A stretch of 64,000 bases of DNA from Ignavibacteriales bacterium (GCA_016707285.1 JADJIA010000007.1:62001-126000); one strand, 5' to 3'. Shown: positions 8,075 to 17,793, counted from the stretch's first letter. Numbers and translations are program-made. The notes: generated by a model not told the origin, from the sequence alone.

Positions 8075-10864
8075 ATGAGCAAAATTGAAAAATTAGCAGA
8101 ACTTGGTCAGTCACTCTGGCTCGATTTTATAAGTCGTGATTATATCTCAGGCGGCAAACTTCTGGATATGATTAGCGAAGGATTAAGAGGTATCACCTCA
8201 AATCCAACTATTTTTGAGAAGGCAATTGCCGGAAGTAATTCTTACGATTCTGAAATTGCAGAACTTTTGGCAAAAGGTTGTTCCACTCTTGAGATATATG
8301 AACAGTTGGTTATCAGAGATATACAAACTGCATGTAAGATGATGCTTCCTGTTTATGAGCGAACCAACAGACTTGATGGTTATGTAAGTCTTGAAGTGAA
8401 TCCAAAACTCGCATACGAAACAGCCGGAACAATCGCAGAGGCAGTAAGGCTCTACCGGACAGTTGGAGCGCCCAACCTTATGATTAAAGTTCCAGCTACC
8501 AAAGAGGGGATTCCTGCTGTGAAGGAGTTGATCTCACACGGTATCTCTGTGAATGTTACACTCATTTTTTCAATCGAAAGTTATATCGAAACAGCGAAGG
8601 CATTTATTGAAGGACTTGAGATATTAAAAAAGAATGGTGGAGATGTTTCAAAAGTCGCTTCTGTTGCATCATTTTTTGTAAGTAGAGTTGATTCTGCTTG
8701 TGATTCAGCACTTGACAAAATTGGAAATAAAGATCTGCAAGGGAAAATCGCTGTTGCCAATGCAAAAATCGCATTTAAAGAGTTTAATGGTCTGTTCTCG
8801 GGAGAAAGATGGAACAGTCTGCTTTCTTCAGGAGCAATGCCACAGAGAGTACTTTGGGCGAGCACCGGAACAAAAAATCCTGCATACTCTGATGTACTTT
8901 ATGTTGATGAATTAATTGGAAGTCCAACTGTAAACACGATGCCCCCGGCAACAATCGATTCATTTCTTGATCATGGTAAACTCGCCGTCACACTTGACAA
9001 GGGAGTTGATGAAGCTGAAGCCCAATTTGAGGCATTAAAATCAGCAGGTATAAACATAGATGAAATCACCAGAAAACTCCAGATTGATGGAGTAAAATCT
9101 TTTGAAGATTCGTTTGATTCGCTTCTTGGATCAATAGAGAAAAAAGCTCTTATAATTTTAAGGATGAATAACGAATTCAACTGTTTCCCCACTGTTTTAA
9201 CTGAATCGTTCGACTCAATGCTCAGTGAGCTTAACAAAATGGAGATTCCCAAACGAATCCATGAAGGTGATTTTACAGTGTGGAGTGATTCTCCCGTTGA
9301 GATATCAAACCGACTCGGCTGGTTACAAAGCCCGATTAACACACTTAATTCGCTTGACGAAATTAATGATTTTGTTGCCGGTGTAAAAAAAGAAGGTTTC
9401 ACCAACGGACTGCTTCTCGGGATGGGTGGGTCATCACTTGCTCCAGAAGTTTTTAGTCAGGCATTTGGTAAAGTTGACGGGTACCTTTCTCTCGAAATAC
9501 TTGACAGTACTCATCCTGCTGCTGTACTCGAAAAAGAAGCGAAACTTGCAGACAAAAAGACACTCTATGTTGTTTCCACCAAATCAGGTGGAACGGTGGA
9601 AACACTCTCATTCATGAAATATTTTTATACTTCAGTCGCAGCAAAACTGGGGAAAGTGGAGGCCTCAAAAAGATTTGTGGCTATTACCGACCCGGGTAGT
9701 GGGCTCGAAGAGATGGCAAAAGAACTTGGGTTCCGGAAAATATTTCTGAATGATCCCAATATTGGTGGAAGGTATTCAGCACTTTCACTCTTTGGGATGG
9801 TACCGGCGGCTCTCATGGGCATTGACATCAAGGATGTTTTGGAGAAGACATTGTTAATGGCTTCAGAAGCAAAGATGAGTAATGGGACACCTGCCAAACT
9901 GGGAGTTCTTCTTGCCTCCGGGGCAAATCTTGCTTATGACAAAGTAACATTTATAACACCGGGTGTTTATTCCTGTTTTGGACCCTGGGTTGAACAATTG
10001 ATTGCTGAAAGTACGGGAAAAACCGGCAAGGGTATCCTTCCCGTTGAAGGTGAAAAAATATTGAATCCTTCTGATTATGCCGGTGACAGGATATTTGTTT
10101 ACCTCTCTGATGAAAAATCAGGTGAAGGAAAAAACAAATTTGATGCGCTTGTTGCTGCCGGGCATCCGGGAGTTGAAATAATTATACCTGATAACACCTT
10201 TATCGGATATGAATTTTTAAGATGGGAGGTTGCTACAGCAATTGCGGGTTGGGGGATGAAAATTCAGCCATTTGATCAGCCCGATGTTGAATCTGCCAAA
10301 ATCTCAGCGAGAGCTGTGTTGAAAAAATTCAAAGATGACGGTAAACTTCCCGAACCCGAAGTGGTTTTTGAAGAAAATGGTTTAAAAGTTGTTGCGAATG
10401 TGTCTGCTCGTGCTGTTAAACCGGCAATTGTAGAGTTCATGAAGAAGATGCATGAAGGCAATCCCGGGGATGACCATAGAAGTTATTTGTCAATTCAGGC
10501 TTATGTAAAAGCTTCACCGGAGACCGATAAACTTTTGCAGGAACTTAGATGCCGTTTCCAAAGTAAATATAAAATTGCGGTTACAACAGGCTATGGCCCA
10601 CGCTTTCTTCATTCAACTGGTCAACTTCATAAAGGAGACTCGGGTCATGGTATGTTCATCCAGATAATTGCCGGGATAGAAAATGATTGTTTAATTCCGG
10701 ATGAAACCGGAAAGCCTGAGGGAGGCATGTCTTTTGGGACACTTGTTGTTGCACAAGCCATGGGTGATCGGGATGCTCTCGTAGGGAATGGAAGAGAAGT
10801 TTTTACGCTCTTTGGTGGAAATAATCAGGAAAATGTGATCAGTCAAATAATTGATGCAGTCTGA
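8075..10864 (+). CDS. tal-pgi: Bifunctional transaldolase / glucose-6-phosphate isomerase fusion
   Basis: A 929-residue fusion. Residues about 1-365 are a transaldolase: QSLWLDFISRDY, GITSNPTIFEKAI, and the Schiff-base Lys in LMIKVPATKEG. Residues about 370-929 are a glucose-6-phosphate isomerase with the sugar-phosphate loop STKSGGTVETLSF, FLNDPNIGGRYSALS, and a divergent C-terminal part. Fused Tal-Pgi proteins are known in several bacterial lineages including cyanobacteria. The fusion couples the non-oxidative pentose phosphate branch to fructose-6-phosphate / glucose-6-phosphate interconversion, so carbon leaving as F6P can re-enter zwf. It is last in the operon and is followed by a hairpin. 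Confidence 0.92.
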   Translation: MSKIEKLAELGQSLWLDFISRDYISGGKLLDMISEGLRGITSNPTIFEKAIAGSNSYDSEIAELLAKGCSTLEIYEQLVIRDIQTACKMMLPVYERTNRLDGYVSLEVNPKLAYETAGTIAEAVRLYRTVGAPNLMIKVPATKEGIPAVKELISHGISVNVTLIFSIESYIETAKAFIEGLEILKKNGGDVSKVASVASFFVSRVDSACDSALDKIGNKDLQGKIAVANAKIAFKEFNGLFSGERWNSLLSSGAMPQRVLWASTGTKNPAYSDVLYVDELIGSPTVNTMPPATIDSFLDHGKLAVTLDKGVDEAEAQFEALKSAGINIDEITRKLQIDGVKSFEDSFDSLLGSIEKKALIILRMNNEFNCFPTVLTESFDSMLSELNKMEIPKRIHEGDFTVWSDSPVEISNRLGWLQSPINTLNSLDEINDFVAGVKKEGFTNGLLLGMGGSSLAPEVFSQAFGKVDGYLSLEILDSTHPAAVLEKEAKLADKKTLYVVSTKSGGTVETLSFMKYFYTSVAAKLGKVEASKRFVAITDPGSGLEEMAKELGFRKIFLNDPNIGGRYSALSLFGMVPAALMGIDIKDVLEKTLLMASEAKMSNGTPAKLGVLLASGANLAYDKVTFITPGVYSCFGPWVEQLIAESTGKTGKGILPVEGEKILNPSDYAGDRIFVYLSDEKSGEGKNKFDALVAAGHPGVEIIIPDNTFIGYEFLRWEVATAIAGWGMKIQPFDQPDVESAKISARAVLKKFKDDGKLPEPEVVFEENGLKVVANVSARAVKPAIVEFMKKMHEGNPGDDHRSYLSIQAYVKASPETDKLLQELRCRFQSKYKIAVTTGYGPRFLHSTGQLHKGDSGHGMFIQIIAGIENDCLIPDETGKPEGGMSFGTLVVAQAMGDRDALVGNGREVFTLFGGNNQENVISQIIDAV

Positions 10865-10876
10865 TAATTGAAATAA

Positions 10877-10903
10877 TGAGACCGGTGATTGAAGCCGGTC
10901 TCA
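10877..10903 (+). terminator. Hairpin after the pentose phosphate operon
   Basis: A 9-bp perfect stem (TGAGACCGG / CCGGTCTCA) with a 9-nt loop lies 13 nt after the tal/pgi stop. The T-tract is poor (atatttt), so it may be a weak terminator or an mRNA 3'-end stabiliser. Confidence 0.6.
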
Positions 10904-11007
10904 ATATTTTGTAGTAATATTTCTACAAAAAATTGGTTTAATAATATTTAATTGTTTGCATTTGATGTTAATTTATATTTTATTTGCTCATATAAAAAAG
11001 AGAAATA

Positions 11008-12396
11008 GTGAAAACAATGTCACTTTTTGAACGCGAGGGCAGACTCAGTAACACAAGATTACCATCTTTCCTGGTGTTACTTGCCTTAATGTTCCTCCAG
11101 ATTGGTGTATATGGGCAGGCAGAACTTCTGTCGTCGGGCCCAATGCCGTGTTATTCTGAAAAAAGAGAAGTTTTGATTTGGCTACAAACCAGATCGGCTT
11201 CAAAAGTTTATTTAATCTATAATAATTCTAAAAATCCTTCCGAGACTTTCGAAACTTCATCTATTAATACAGAGGCATCGAACGGATTTACGGCTCAATT
11301 CTGTATTAAACGACTTGAACCGGGAAATACCTACTTCTATGATGTTTTTGTGGATGGGAAAAAGGTTGAAAAGCCGTACAAATTTACATTTAAAACTCAG
11401 AAGTTGTGGGAATGGCGAGAAGATGCCACCGATTTTTCCTTTATAACCGGCAGTTGCGCATATATAAATGATGAACCTTATGACCGACCGGGCAAACCCT
11501 ATGGCGGACAGTATGAGATATTTAACTCCATAACCGCAAAAAAGGGTGATTTTATGTTGTGGCTTGGCGACAATGTTTATTTCAGGGAAGCTGAATGGTC
11601 AACCCGTGATGGAATGATTTATCGTTATACACATTCACGCTCGAACAAAGAGATGCAGGAAATGCTCTCTTCGATGCATCATTACGCAATCTGGGATGAC
11701 CACGACTATGGTAACAACGACAGTGACAGAGGATGGCGCAACAAGCAGGATGCTTTGGATGTTTTTAAAATGTTTTGGGGAAATCCGGGTTATGGAATTG
11801 ACGGGAAACCCGGCATAACCACCTCTTTCAATTATTCGGATGTAGAGTTTTTCCTTCTTGACAACAGATACAACCGGACACCCAATGACAGGAAAAATGG
11901 AGATCGAACTATTCTTGGGAAAGATCAGAGAGAGTGGTTGATTGATGTTCTTGCGAGCAGCAAGGCAACTTTTAAAATTGTATGTATGGGTGGGCAGTTT
12001 CTTAATTCTGCCAAAGTGCTCGAAAATTACGCAAATTATGAGCAGGAAAGGCAGTGGATACTCGATCAGCTTGAGCTTGAAAAGATAAACGGAGTAATTT
12101 TTCTTTCAGGCGATCGTCACAGTACCGAGTTGGATATTATGCCGAGGGAGAAATCATATCCATTACATGAGTTCACAATATCTACATTTACAGCGGGTCC
12201 AAGCAACTATGCTTTGAAGGAAAACAATGTTTACAGGCAGGATGGAACGCTTGTAACTGAAAGGAATTTTGCCAGAATATCAGTTTTTGGTAAAAAGAAG
12301 GAACGAATTTTAAAATGCACTGTTTACAATGTAGCAGGGGAAGAAAAATGGTCGTATTCAATCAAAGAATCCGACTTAAAATACCCCGGTAACTAA
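11008..12396 (+). CDS. PhoD-like metallophosphatase, secreted
   Basis: A 462-residue exported protein related to alkaline phosphatase D. The signal peptide is at about residues 17-37, ending VYGQA. An N-terminal Ig-like/fibronectin-like domain typical of PhoD proteins follows (EVLIWLQTRS ... LEPGNTYFYDVF). The metallophosphatase core has FITGSCAY, MLWLGDNVYFRE, IWDDHDYGNND and LSGDRHSTELD, which supply the Asp, Asn and His metal ligands. The substrate is probably a phosphodiester or phosphomonoester in the envelope. The annotated start is GTG; an ATG three codons later gives the same signal peptide. Upstream is an AT-rich stretch after the hairpin. Confidence 0.85.
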   Translation: MKTMSLFEREGRLSNTRLPSFLVLLALMFLQIGVYGQAELLSSGPMPCYSEKREVLIWLQTRSASKVYLIYNNSKNPSETFETSSINTEASNGFTAQFCIKRLEPGNTYFYDVFVDGKKVEKPYKFTFKTQKLWEWREDATDFSFITGSCAYINDEPYDRPGKPYGGQYEIFNSITAKKGDFMLWLGDNVYFREAEWSTRDGMIYRYTHSRSNKEMQEMLSSMHHYAIWDDHDYGNNDSDRGWRNKQDALDVFKMFWGNPGYGIDGKPGITTSFNYSDVEFFLLDNRYNRTPNDRKNGDRTILGKDQREWLIDVLASSKATFKIVCMGGQFLNSAKVLENYANYEQERQWILDQLELEKINGVIFLSGDRHSTELDIMPREKSYPLHEFTISTFTAGPSNYALKENNVYRQDGTLVTERNFARISVFGKKKERILKCTVYNVAGEEKWSYSIKESDLKYPGN

Positions 12397-12407
12397 AATA
12401 GTGATAA

Positions 12408-12423
12408 TGTGATAATTGTCACT
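12408..12423. promoter_or_regulatory. CRP/FNR-type palindrome upstream of the sugar transferase gene
   Basis: TGTGATAATTGTCACT has the CRP/FNR-family layout TGTGA-N6-TCACx, with dyad arms GTGA and TCAC. It lies about 100 nt before the sugar transferase start and just after the PhoD-like stop. A close relative (GTGACAGTTGTCAC) occurs at 41977-41990. That two sites share the same core suggests a common regulator, but no such regulator gene is in the window. Confidence 0.4.
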
Positions 12424-12524
12424 AAAATCTAAATTATGGAGAAAACTTGATATGGGTCATAATATTTTACACCAGACTAAGATATTTTTACAGCGTGAAT
12501 TTAATAAAAATCTAATTTGAACCT

Positions 12525-13652
12525 ATGAAATCAAATTCTACAAAGAACAAAACGGCTTATCCTTACGAGAGTTACGACTCTGCTGTAAGCGAAGGAATCC
12601 CGGTTGAGAATATAATGCTCGACTACAGGATTGCCAATACTGTTGGTTCGATGGCATTAAATTTCATCAGGCAACATGTTAGTCTCGCCAATCCCGGCAC
12701 CAAAGTATTACATACTTCCTCCAAATTTAATGTTGAATCACTTTCTGAAGATGAAGTAAGTGATTTTGTAAACATCAGAACTCTTAATCATATCCGATAT
12801 CTCAATAAATTTTTTGAAGCCGTTAATCGCAAAATTCCTGAGAATGGTGTGTTCATCGGAACCTTTGAAACTTTTGGACAGAGAAGAAGAAGAATTTTTA
12901 GCAAGTATCAAAAATGGCTTGCAGCCCCGATATACTTTGTTGATTTTATGTTTCACAGGGTATTTCCGAAAGTGAAAATAACACGCAAGATTTATTTTTT
13001 CCTTACAGGGGGCTCAAACCGGGTTTACTCACTGACCGAGGTTTTGGGAAGACTTGTTTCATGTGGTTTTGCTATAGTTGATTATAAAGCTTTTGAAGAG
13101 CAGACATATTTTGCGGTTAAAAAGATTTCCGATCCCGAATATAATGAAGAACCATCGTATGGACCGTTGTTCAGGATGAGAAGAATCGGGAAGAATGGCA
13201 AAGTTATTCATGTTTATAAATTCCGGACCATGCATCCCTACTCGGAATATCTGCAAAGATATATCTTCGAAAGGAACAATCTGCAAGAGGGTGGAAAAAT
13301 AAAAGATGATTTCCGGGTGACTTATTGGGGAAGAATCATGCGTAAGTTGTGGATAGATGAACTTCCGATGTTTATCAACTTTTTTAAGGGAGACCTTAAG
13401 CTGGTTGGTGTTCGTCCTCTTAGTACTCATTATTTGAGTCTCTACGATGAAGAGCTGAGGGAAATGCGGTTGAAACACAAGCCCGGTTTATTACCTCCGT
13501 TTTATGCTGATCTTCCTAAAACTCTTGAAGAGATTATCAATTCGGAAAAAAATTATTTAAGCGCGTATGAAAAATATGGTGTAATTACAGATATTAAATA
13601 CCTGTCAAAGGCACTTTACAACATTTTGATAAAACGAGCCAGAAGTAACTAA
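12525..13652 (+). CDS. Sugar transferase with methyltransferase-like N-terminal half
   Basis: A 375-residue protein. The C-terminal half (from about residue 205) is a bacterial sugar transferase of the polyprenyl-phosphate phosphoglycosyltransferase type: YGPLFRMRRIGKNGK, VYKFRTMHPYSEYLQ, a WIDELPMFINFFKGD segment with the catalytic DE pair, and LVGVRPLS. The N-terminal half resembles the end of a class I methyltransferase: NRKIPENGVFIGTFET, FLTGGSNRVYSLTEVLGRL and CGFAIVDY. No clear long N-terminal membrane anchor is present, unlike WcaJ-type enzymes; a hydrophobic stretch around WLAAPIYFVDFMF may be the membrane-associated part. Similar two-part proteins are familiar from Bacteroidetes. It probably starts an exopolysaccharide or O-antigen repeat. 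It is monocistronic and ends at a strong terminator. Confidence 0.8.
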   Translation: MKSNSTKNKTAYPYESYDSAVSEGIPVENIMLDYRIANTVGSMALNFIRQHVSLANPGTKVLHTSSKFNVESLSEDEVSDFVNIRTLNHIRYLNKFFEAVNRKIPENGVFIGTFETFGQRRRRIFSKYQKWLAAPIYFVDFMFHRVFPKVKITRKIYFFLTGGSNRVYSLTEVLGRLVSCGFAIVDYKAFEEQTYFAVKKISDPEYNEEPSYGPLFRMRRIGKNGKVIHVYKFRTMHPYSEYLQRYIFERNNLQEGGKIKDDFRVTYWGRIMRKLWIDELPMFINFFKGDLKLVGVRPLSTHYLSLYDEELREMRLKHKPGLLPPFYADLPKTLEEIINSEKNYLSAYEKYGVITDIKYLSKALYNILIKRARSN

Positions 13653-13679
13653 AACTTCAGATTGGTATGCAATTTAATT

Positions 13680-13708
13680 AAGGCGTATTTGCAAATACGC
13701 CTTTTTTA
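13680..13708 (+). terminator. Rho-independent terminator
   Basis: A perfect palindrome AGGCGTATTTGCAAATACGCCT followed by six or more T, 28 nt after the sugar transferase stop. Confidence 0.9.
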
Positions 13709-13775
13709 TTTTAAAAATACTATATTGCGTCGTTATAATTTTACTTAATTTAATTCACAAAATCAAGGAGTATTC

Positions 13776-14435
13776 ATGAAAAAGATATATACATTTCTTT
13801 TCATTTTATCGTTTGTTTCGCTGAGCTTTGGCCAGATTATTCCAAAATTTGGATTGGGCATTAGTGGTGGAGTTGCAGTACCTTCAGGTGATATGGGCGA
13901 TATCTACAAAACGGGTGTCGGTGGAAGTCTTACATTAGTATTACCTTTGCCAATCCCAATTGAATTATCAGCTTCGGTTGGTTATTACTCATTTAAGTTT
14001 AATAACGACTATTTTGCAACACAGCTGAAAACCGGTACAGGTTCAACAGCGACTGTCGATGTTGACGCACCTTTAAACCTGATTCCTTTAACCGTTAATG
14101 CAAGATATTATTTTGTACCGGTTGCAATTCGTCCTTATGGCGAAGTGACACTTGGAGTTGGAATAGCTTCATCAAAAAATGTTTTTCTTGAATCAACTTC
14201 AGGAAACTCGATGGCTATTAAAACTGAAGATAAATCAGAGACAAAACAATATTTTTCAGTTGGTGCAGGTGTTTTGATCGGTGTTGGAATTGTAGCTGAC
14301 ATTGATGTAAATATTCGTTATGCACTTCTTGGACAGGAATTCAGTCAGATGACAGCAACCTCCGGTTCTGTAAGTTATTCCTCTTCAACAGGAACCTACC
14401 TCGGAATCAACGCAGGTCTCAGGCTCAAATTATAA
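13776..14435 (+). CDS. Outer-membrane beta-barrel protein
   Basis: A 219-residue protein with a signal peptide (KKIYTFLFILSFVSLSFGQ). Alternating amphipathic strands follow: FGLGISGGVAVPSGDMGD, IELSASVGYYSF, LTVNARYYFVP, RPYGEVTLGVG, YFSVGAGVLIG, DIDVNIRYALLG, and a terminal GTYLGINAGLRLKL. The glycine-rich turns and the C-terminal strand fit an OmpW / OmpA-barrel-like eight-strand porin fold. Specific function is unknown. It has a good RBS (AAGGAG) and its own gap on both sides, with no partner gene. A TATATTGCG element lies about 50 nt before the start. Confidence 0.65.
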   Translation: MKKIYTFLFILSFVSLSFGQIIPKFGLGISGGVAVPSGDMGDIYKTGVGGSLTLVLPLPIPIELSASVGYYSFKFNNDYFATQLKTGTGSTATVDVDAPLNLIPLTVNARYYFVPVAIRPYGEVTLGVGIASSKNVFLESTSGNSMAIKTEDKSETKQYFSVGAGVLIGVGIVADIDVNIRYALLGQEFSQMTATSGSVSYSSSTGTYLGINAGLRLKL

Positions 14436-14479
14436 AAAAAATCCCGGTATTCCTCCCTTTAGGGAGGAATGCCCGGGAT
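14433..14479. terminator. Bidirectional terminator hairpin between convergent genes
   Basis: A long stem (ATCCCGG-x-ATTCCTCCCT pairing with AGGGAGGAATGCCCGGGAT) sits between the barrel gene and the kinase gene. The A-run at 14433-14440 becomes a U-run on the minus strand, so it best serves the kinase transcript. Confidence 0.75.
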
Positions 14480-14499
14480 GAATTGTTAAATATTCACCG

Positions 14500-17400
14500 T
14501 TATGTATTCAAACTTCTGCCGTTAAAGATGGTTTTAACCGAGTTTTGGATTGCATCTTTAAATTTTTGCAAGATGACGGGTTTATTAAAAAGCTCTTCCA
14601 CACCGGCTTCTTTGTAAGCTAATTGTTCACTTTTGCCCAGATTGTTTCCGAGAATAATCACCGGTATTTTGGCTCTTTCCGGTATGGCATGAACTTTTTT
14701 AATGAGATCAAGACCGGTGCCATCGGCAAAAGCATGTCCACTGATAATAACAGCCGGCACACTCACCTGAATTTCAGCAACAGCACTTTCAATATCCTTA
14801 AATTGTTCAATTTCGTAACCGCGGGCAAGGTTACCAATAATTTTAGTGTATAAAACCCTGTCGGTGGGGCTGCTTTCAACAAGAATAATTTTTGAGGAAG
14901 CTGCGGGGATCGTAAATATAAAACTGGTACCAACACCGGGGGTACTTTCGAGGTCGATGGTGCCTCCATGTTTTTCTATAATTTCCTTAACAAGACTCAG
15001 TCCAAGCCCGGTACCCTTCTCACCTGCCGTGCCCACAGTTGTAAATTTTGTATCGACCTTAAAAACTTTTGGAATATCCTCTGCCCTGATGCCAACCCCG
15101 GAATCTTTCACAAACACTTCAAGAAATCTCCCGTTTATCTTGCCGGTAATTCCCGCAGAGATTCTGCCGCCTGCCGGAGTGAATTTGATGGCGTTTGAGA
15201 ACAGATTGTTGAAGACCTGCAAAATCAGGTTTTGATCGACGAATACAGTTATGTCGTCAGGTACATCATTTACAAGGTTGATCGACTTTTGGAGTGCGGT
15301 TCCCGAGACAGCAGAGAATGATTTGCTGACTATCAGGTTCAGATTTTGTTTTACGGGTTCAAATTTCATTCTCCCTGTTTGCAGTCTGGTCCAATCGAGC
15401 AGTGAATTTACAAGCCCAAGCATAATTTTTGTTGAATCCTGTATATAGGAGACATATTTTTTCATCTCATCGGGGTTCATCTCTTCCGATAGCAGAAAAT
15501 CGGTAAACCCGAGAATAGAACTGAATGGAGTTCTCATATCGTGAGATATGATCGAGATAAAACGATCTTTGGCTTCATTCAGGCTTTTTAGATTTTCAGT
15601 TGAAAGTCTGATCTCTTGCTCTGCCTGTTTCTGCTTGGTGATATCTGACACCAGACCAAACATCTTAATTATTTTGTCCCCGTCTCTAACGACGGTAATT
15701 TTATTTCTAATCCAAATTGCAAGCCCGTTTCTGGTAAGAATTCTTACTTCGACTGAACCACTGTTTTTGTATTTGTTTCTGAAGAGATTTTTGAGGTCTT
15801 GAAAATATTGTTGAATATCTTCGGGGTGAATAATTTTAAACCAGAACTGATTGTTGCCAACAAAATCCTGGATTTTATATCCCGTCATCGCCACAAATGA
15901 TGCAGTTACAAATACCGGTTGCAAGACGCCATTAACCTGTTCGGAGACCCACAAAAAATCGTCGATATTCTCAGCAATACTCCTGTATTTGGCTTCAGAA
16001 TCTTCGATTAATTTTTGAGACATTCTGATTTGGGTGATATCTCTTATAATCAGAACCTTAAAAGTTTTGTTGTTAAATTCGAAGGAGGCAGTGGAAACTT
16101 CCGCGAGAAATTTTGTTGAGTCACTTTTTAAGCCCTTAAATTCTTTTCCCGAGTCGCCGGTTGAGAAATCGTCATCGGTTAAAGTGTCACCAACGGCGGA
16201 GAAGAAATTTGAAATTGGTCTGCCAACTATTTCAAGTTCTGAATTATAGCCGAAAATTCTTACAAAACTGTTGTTTACAAAAATAACCTCTCCACCCGTT
16301 TCCACAGCGATACCGTCATTTGAAGTCTCGAAGATTGATTGCATGAGAAGGATATCCTGAGCTGCTTTTTCCTCTGCAGAAATATCCCTTATGAGGCATC
16401 CAAAAGAGTCGAAGAGTCCACCTTGAATCGAATTATAAACAAACATTACTTCACCGGTGAAAGATTTTCCCAAACCAACTTTCACAGGAAGCGTCTTTTT
16501 AATTTTCCCTTTGTTAATAATTTCATCAAGGTCAAATTCTTTTTCATCAAAGATATCGTACAAAGTGATGTCATTTCTGCCGGGGTCATACCCTAAAGTT
16601 GAATAAAACTTGAGATTTCCTTTGGTTATTTTGCCTTCAGAATCAAAGGTACAAACAAGATCTTCGGTCGAATTCAACATTTCTGTTATTTGCTGGTAAG
16701 AGAGTTCCAGTTCGGATAATTTTTGTTCTTCCTCCTTTATGTCGCGGCAGATGACAATCGATTTACCGTTGGAATCAAACCTTCGATTCACGATTCTGAA
16801 CTCGCCAAAACCTTTTTCTTCTTTTATCAGATATTCCGATTTAAAGAATTTTCGGCCATCTTTCAAGTCAAATGACGGAATAATATGATTTACTGATTTA
16901 CCAAATACATCAATTTTTTTAAGCCCAAAAAAGGATTCAGCTTCTTTGCTCCAACTTGTTATGTTACCTGAATTATCAATTGAAAAAAGTGCGAGACCGC
17001 CTTCATCCGCGAGTGAAGCAAACTCTTCAAGTTCTGAAATCTGATTGTTGAAAGCTTCCTTTTCAGTGATTCGGGAGGTGATGTCTTCGATAATAAAGAG
17101 GAAATATTGTTTACTTGTATTGCTTTCAAATGGAGTAATTCGAACATCCAGGTGAAAAATTTCTCCTCCTGTTTCGTGTATTATCCGGTGTTTTGTGCCA
17201 TACTCGATCTTTTTAATAATTTTTTTATCAAGATTCGTCAGTAATGAAAAAATGTTGATTTTGAGGATATCTTTTTCACCGGGGAAGAGGGTGTTCATGT
17301 GCCTGCCGCCGTAGAAGGAAATTTCTCCTTTTTCTGTCGTCACAAAAACAGTATCAAAAGTGGTTGCAAGAATATCTCCTGAACGATCCAAAGCGATGGA

Positions 17401-17793
17401 AGAGCGCATTTTTATTTCAGGGATAGAGCGAAGGTCTTCAATAACAATAACTCCACCGGTGAAATTATCACCATCATAAACGGGAATTGCTTTTGCAACA
17501 ACACTCATATCGCCGTTTTTTGAGAAGACTCTTTTTATCTCTTTTTCGAAGGAATGACCCTGTATTATCAACTTAAACTCTTGTTTAAGATCGATATTCG
17601 GGAAGAGAGAGGTTTCAGACAAATTTGTTCCGACAAACTCATCCGGAATTTCATGATTGATCACTCCCATTCGTAAAAGAGCGGGATTAACATACTTGAC
17701 CAACAGGTTGTTGTCAAAAATCAATATCCCAACCGGGAGGAGATCAACCGGAAAGTTTTCCCGGGATAAAGTGGAGTTTTTTTTCTTTGCCAT
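14500..17793 (-). CDS. Six-PAS histidine kinase with C-terminal degenerate receiver
   Basis: A cytoplasmic hybrid kinase of about 1,097 residues with no membrane segment. Six PAS-like domains lie in series, at about residues 15-120, 135-250, 255-365, 370-485, 490-600 and 605-735. A HisKA domain follows (ISIISHDMRTPFSSILGF, phospho-acceptor His near 757), then an HATPase with NAIKFTPAGG, DSGVGIR and GEKGTGLGLSLVKEI. The last 115 residues have a receiver outline ending in the conserved FNKP lysine, but the strand that should carry the phospho-acceptor Asp reads PAVIISGHAF, with no Asp. The ATG at 17793 (MAKKKNST) is preferred to the TTG at 17817. It is divergent from the cytochrome gene and has no adjacent response regulator. 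Confidence 0.88.
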   Translation of the reverse strand: MAKKKNSTLSRENFPVDLLPVGILIFDNNLLVKYVNPALLRMGVINHEIPDEFVGTNLSETSLFPNIDLKQEFKLIIQGHSFEKEIKRVFSKNGDMSVVAKAIPVYDGDNFTGGVIVIEDLRSIPEIKMRSSIALDRSGDILATTFDTVFVTTEKGEISFYGGRHMNTLFPGEKDILKINIFSLLTNLDKKIIKKIEYGTKHRIIHETGGEIFHLDVRITPFESNTSKQYFLFIIEDITSRITEKEAFNNQISELEEFASLADEGGLALFSIDNSGNITSWSKEAESFFGLKKIDVFGKSVNHIIPSFDLKDGRKFFKSEYLIKEEKGFGEFRIVNRRFDSNGKSIVICRDIKEEEQKLSELELSYQQITEMLNSTEDLVCTFDSEGKITKGNLKFYSTLGYDPGRNDITLYDIFDEKEFDLDEIINKGKIKKTLPVKVGLGKSFTGEVMFVYNSIQGGLFDSFGCLIRDISAEEKAAQDILLMQSIFETSNDGIAVETGGEVIFVNNSFVRIFGYNSELEIVGRPISNFFSAVGDTLTDDDFSTGDSGKEFKGLKSDSTKFLAEVSTASFEFNNKTFKVLIIRDITQIRMSQKLIEDSEAKYRSIAENIDDFLWVSEQVNGVLQPVFVTASFVAMTGYKIQDFVGNNQFWFKIIHPEDIQQYFQDLKNLFRNKYKNSGSVEVRILTRNGLAIWIRNKITVVRDGDKIIKMFGLVSDITKQKQAEQEIRLSTENLKSLNEAKDRFISIISHDMRTPFSSILGFTDFLLSEEMNPDEMKKYVSYIQDSTKIMLGLVNSLLDWTRLQTGRMKFEPVKQNLNLIVSKSFSAVSGTALQKSINLVNDVPDDITVFVDQNLILQVFNNLFSNAIKFTPAGGRISAGITGKINGRFLEVFVKDSGVGIRAEDIPKVFKVDTKFTTVGTAGEKGTGLGLSLVKEIIEKHGGTIDLESTPGVGTSFIFTIPAASSKIILVESSPTDRVLYTKIIGNLARGYEIEQFKDIESAVAEIQVSVPAVIISGHAFADGTGLDLIKKVHAIPERAKIPVIILGNNLGKSEQLAYKEAGVEELFNKPVILQKFKDAIQNSVKTIFNGRSLNT

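Noticed and set aside
14846..15235. Plus-strand frames inside the PAS kinase gene
   Set aside because: They are antisense shadows of conserved HATPase and receiver coding sequence.
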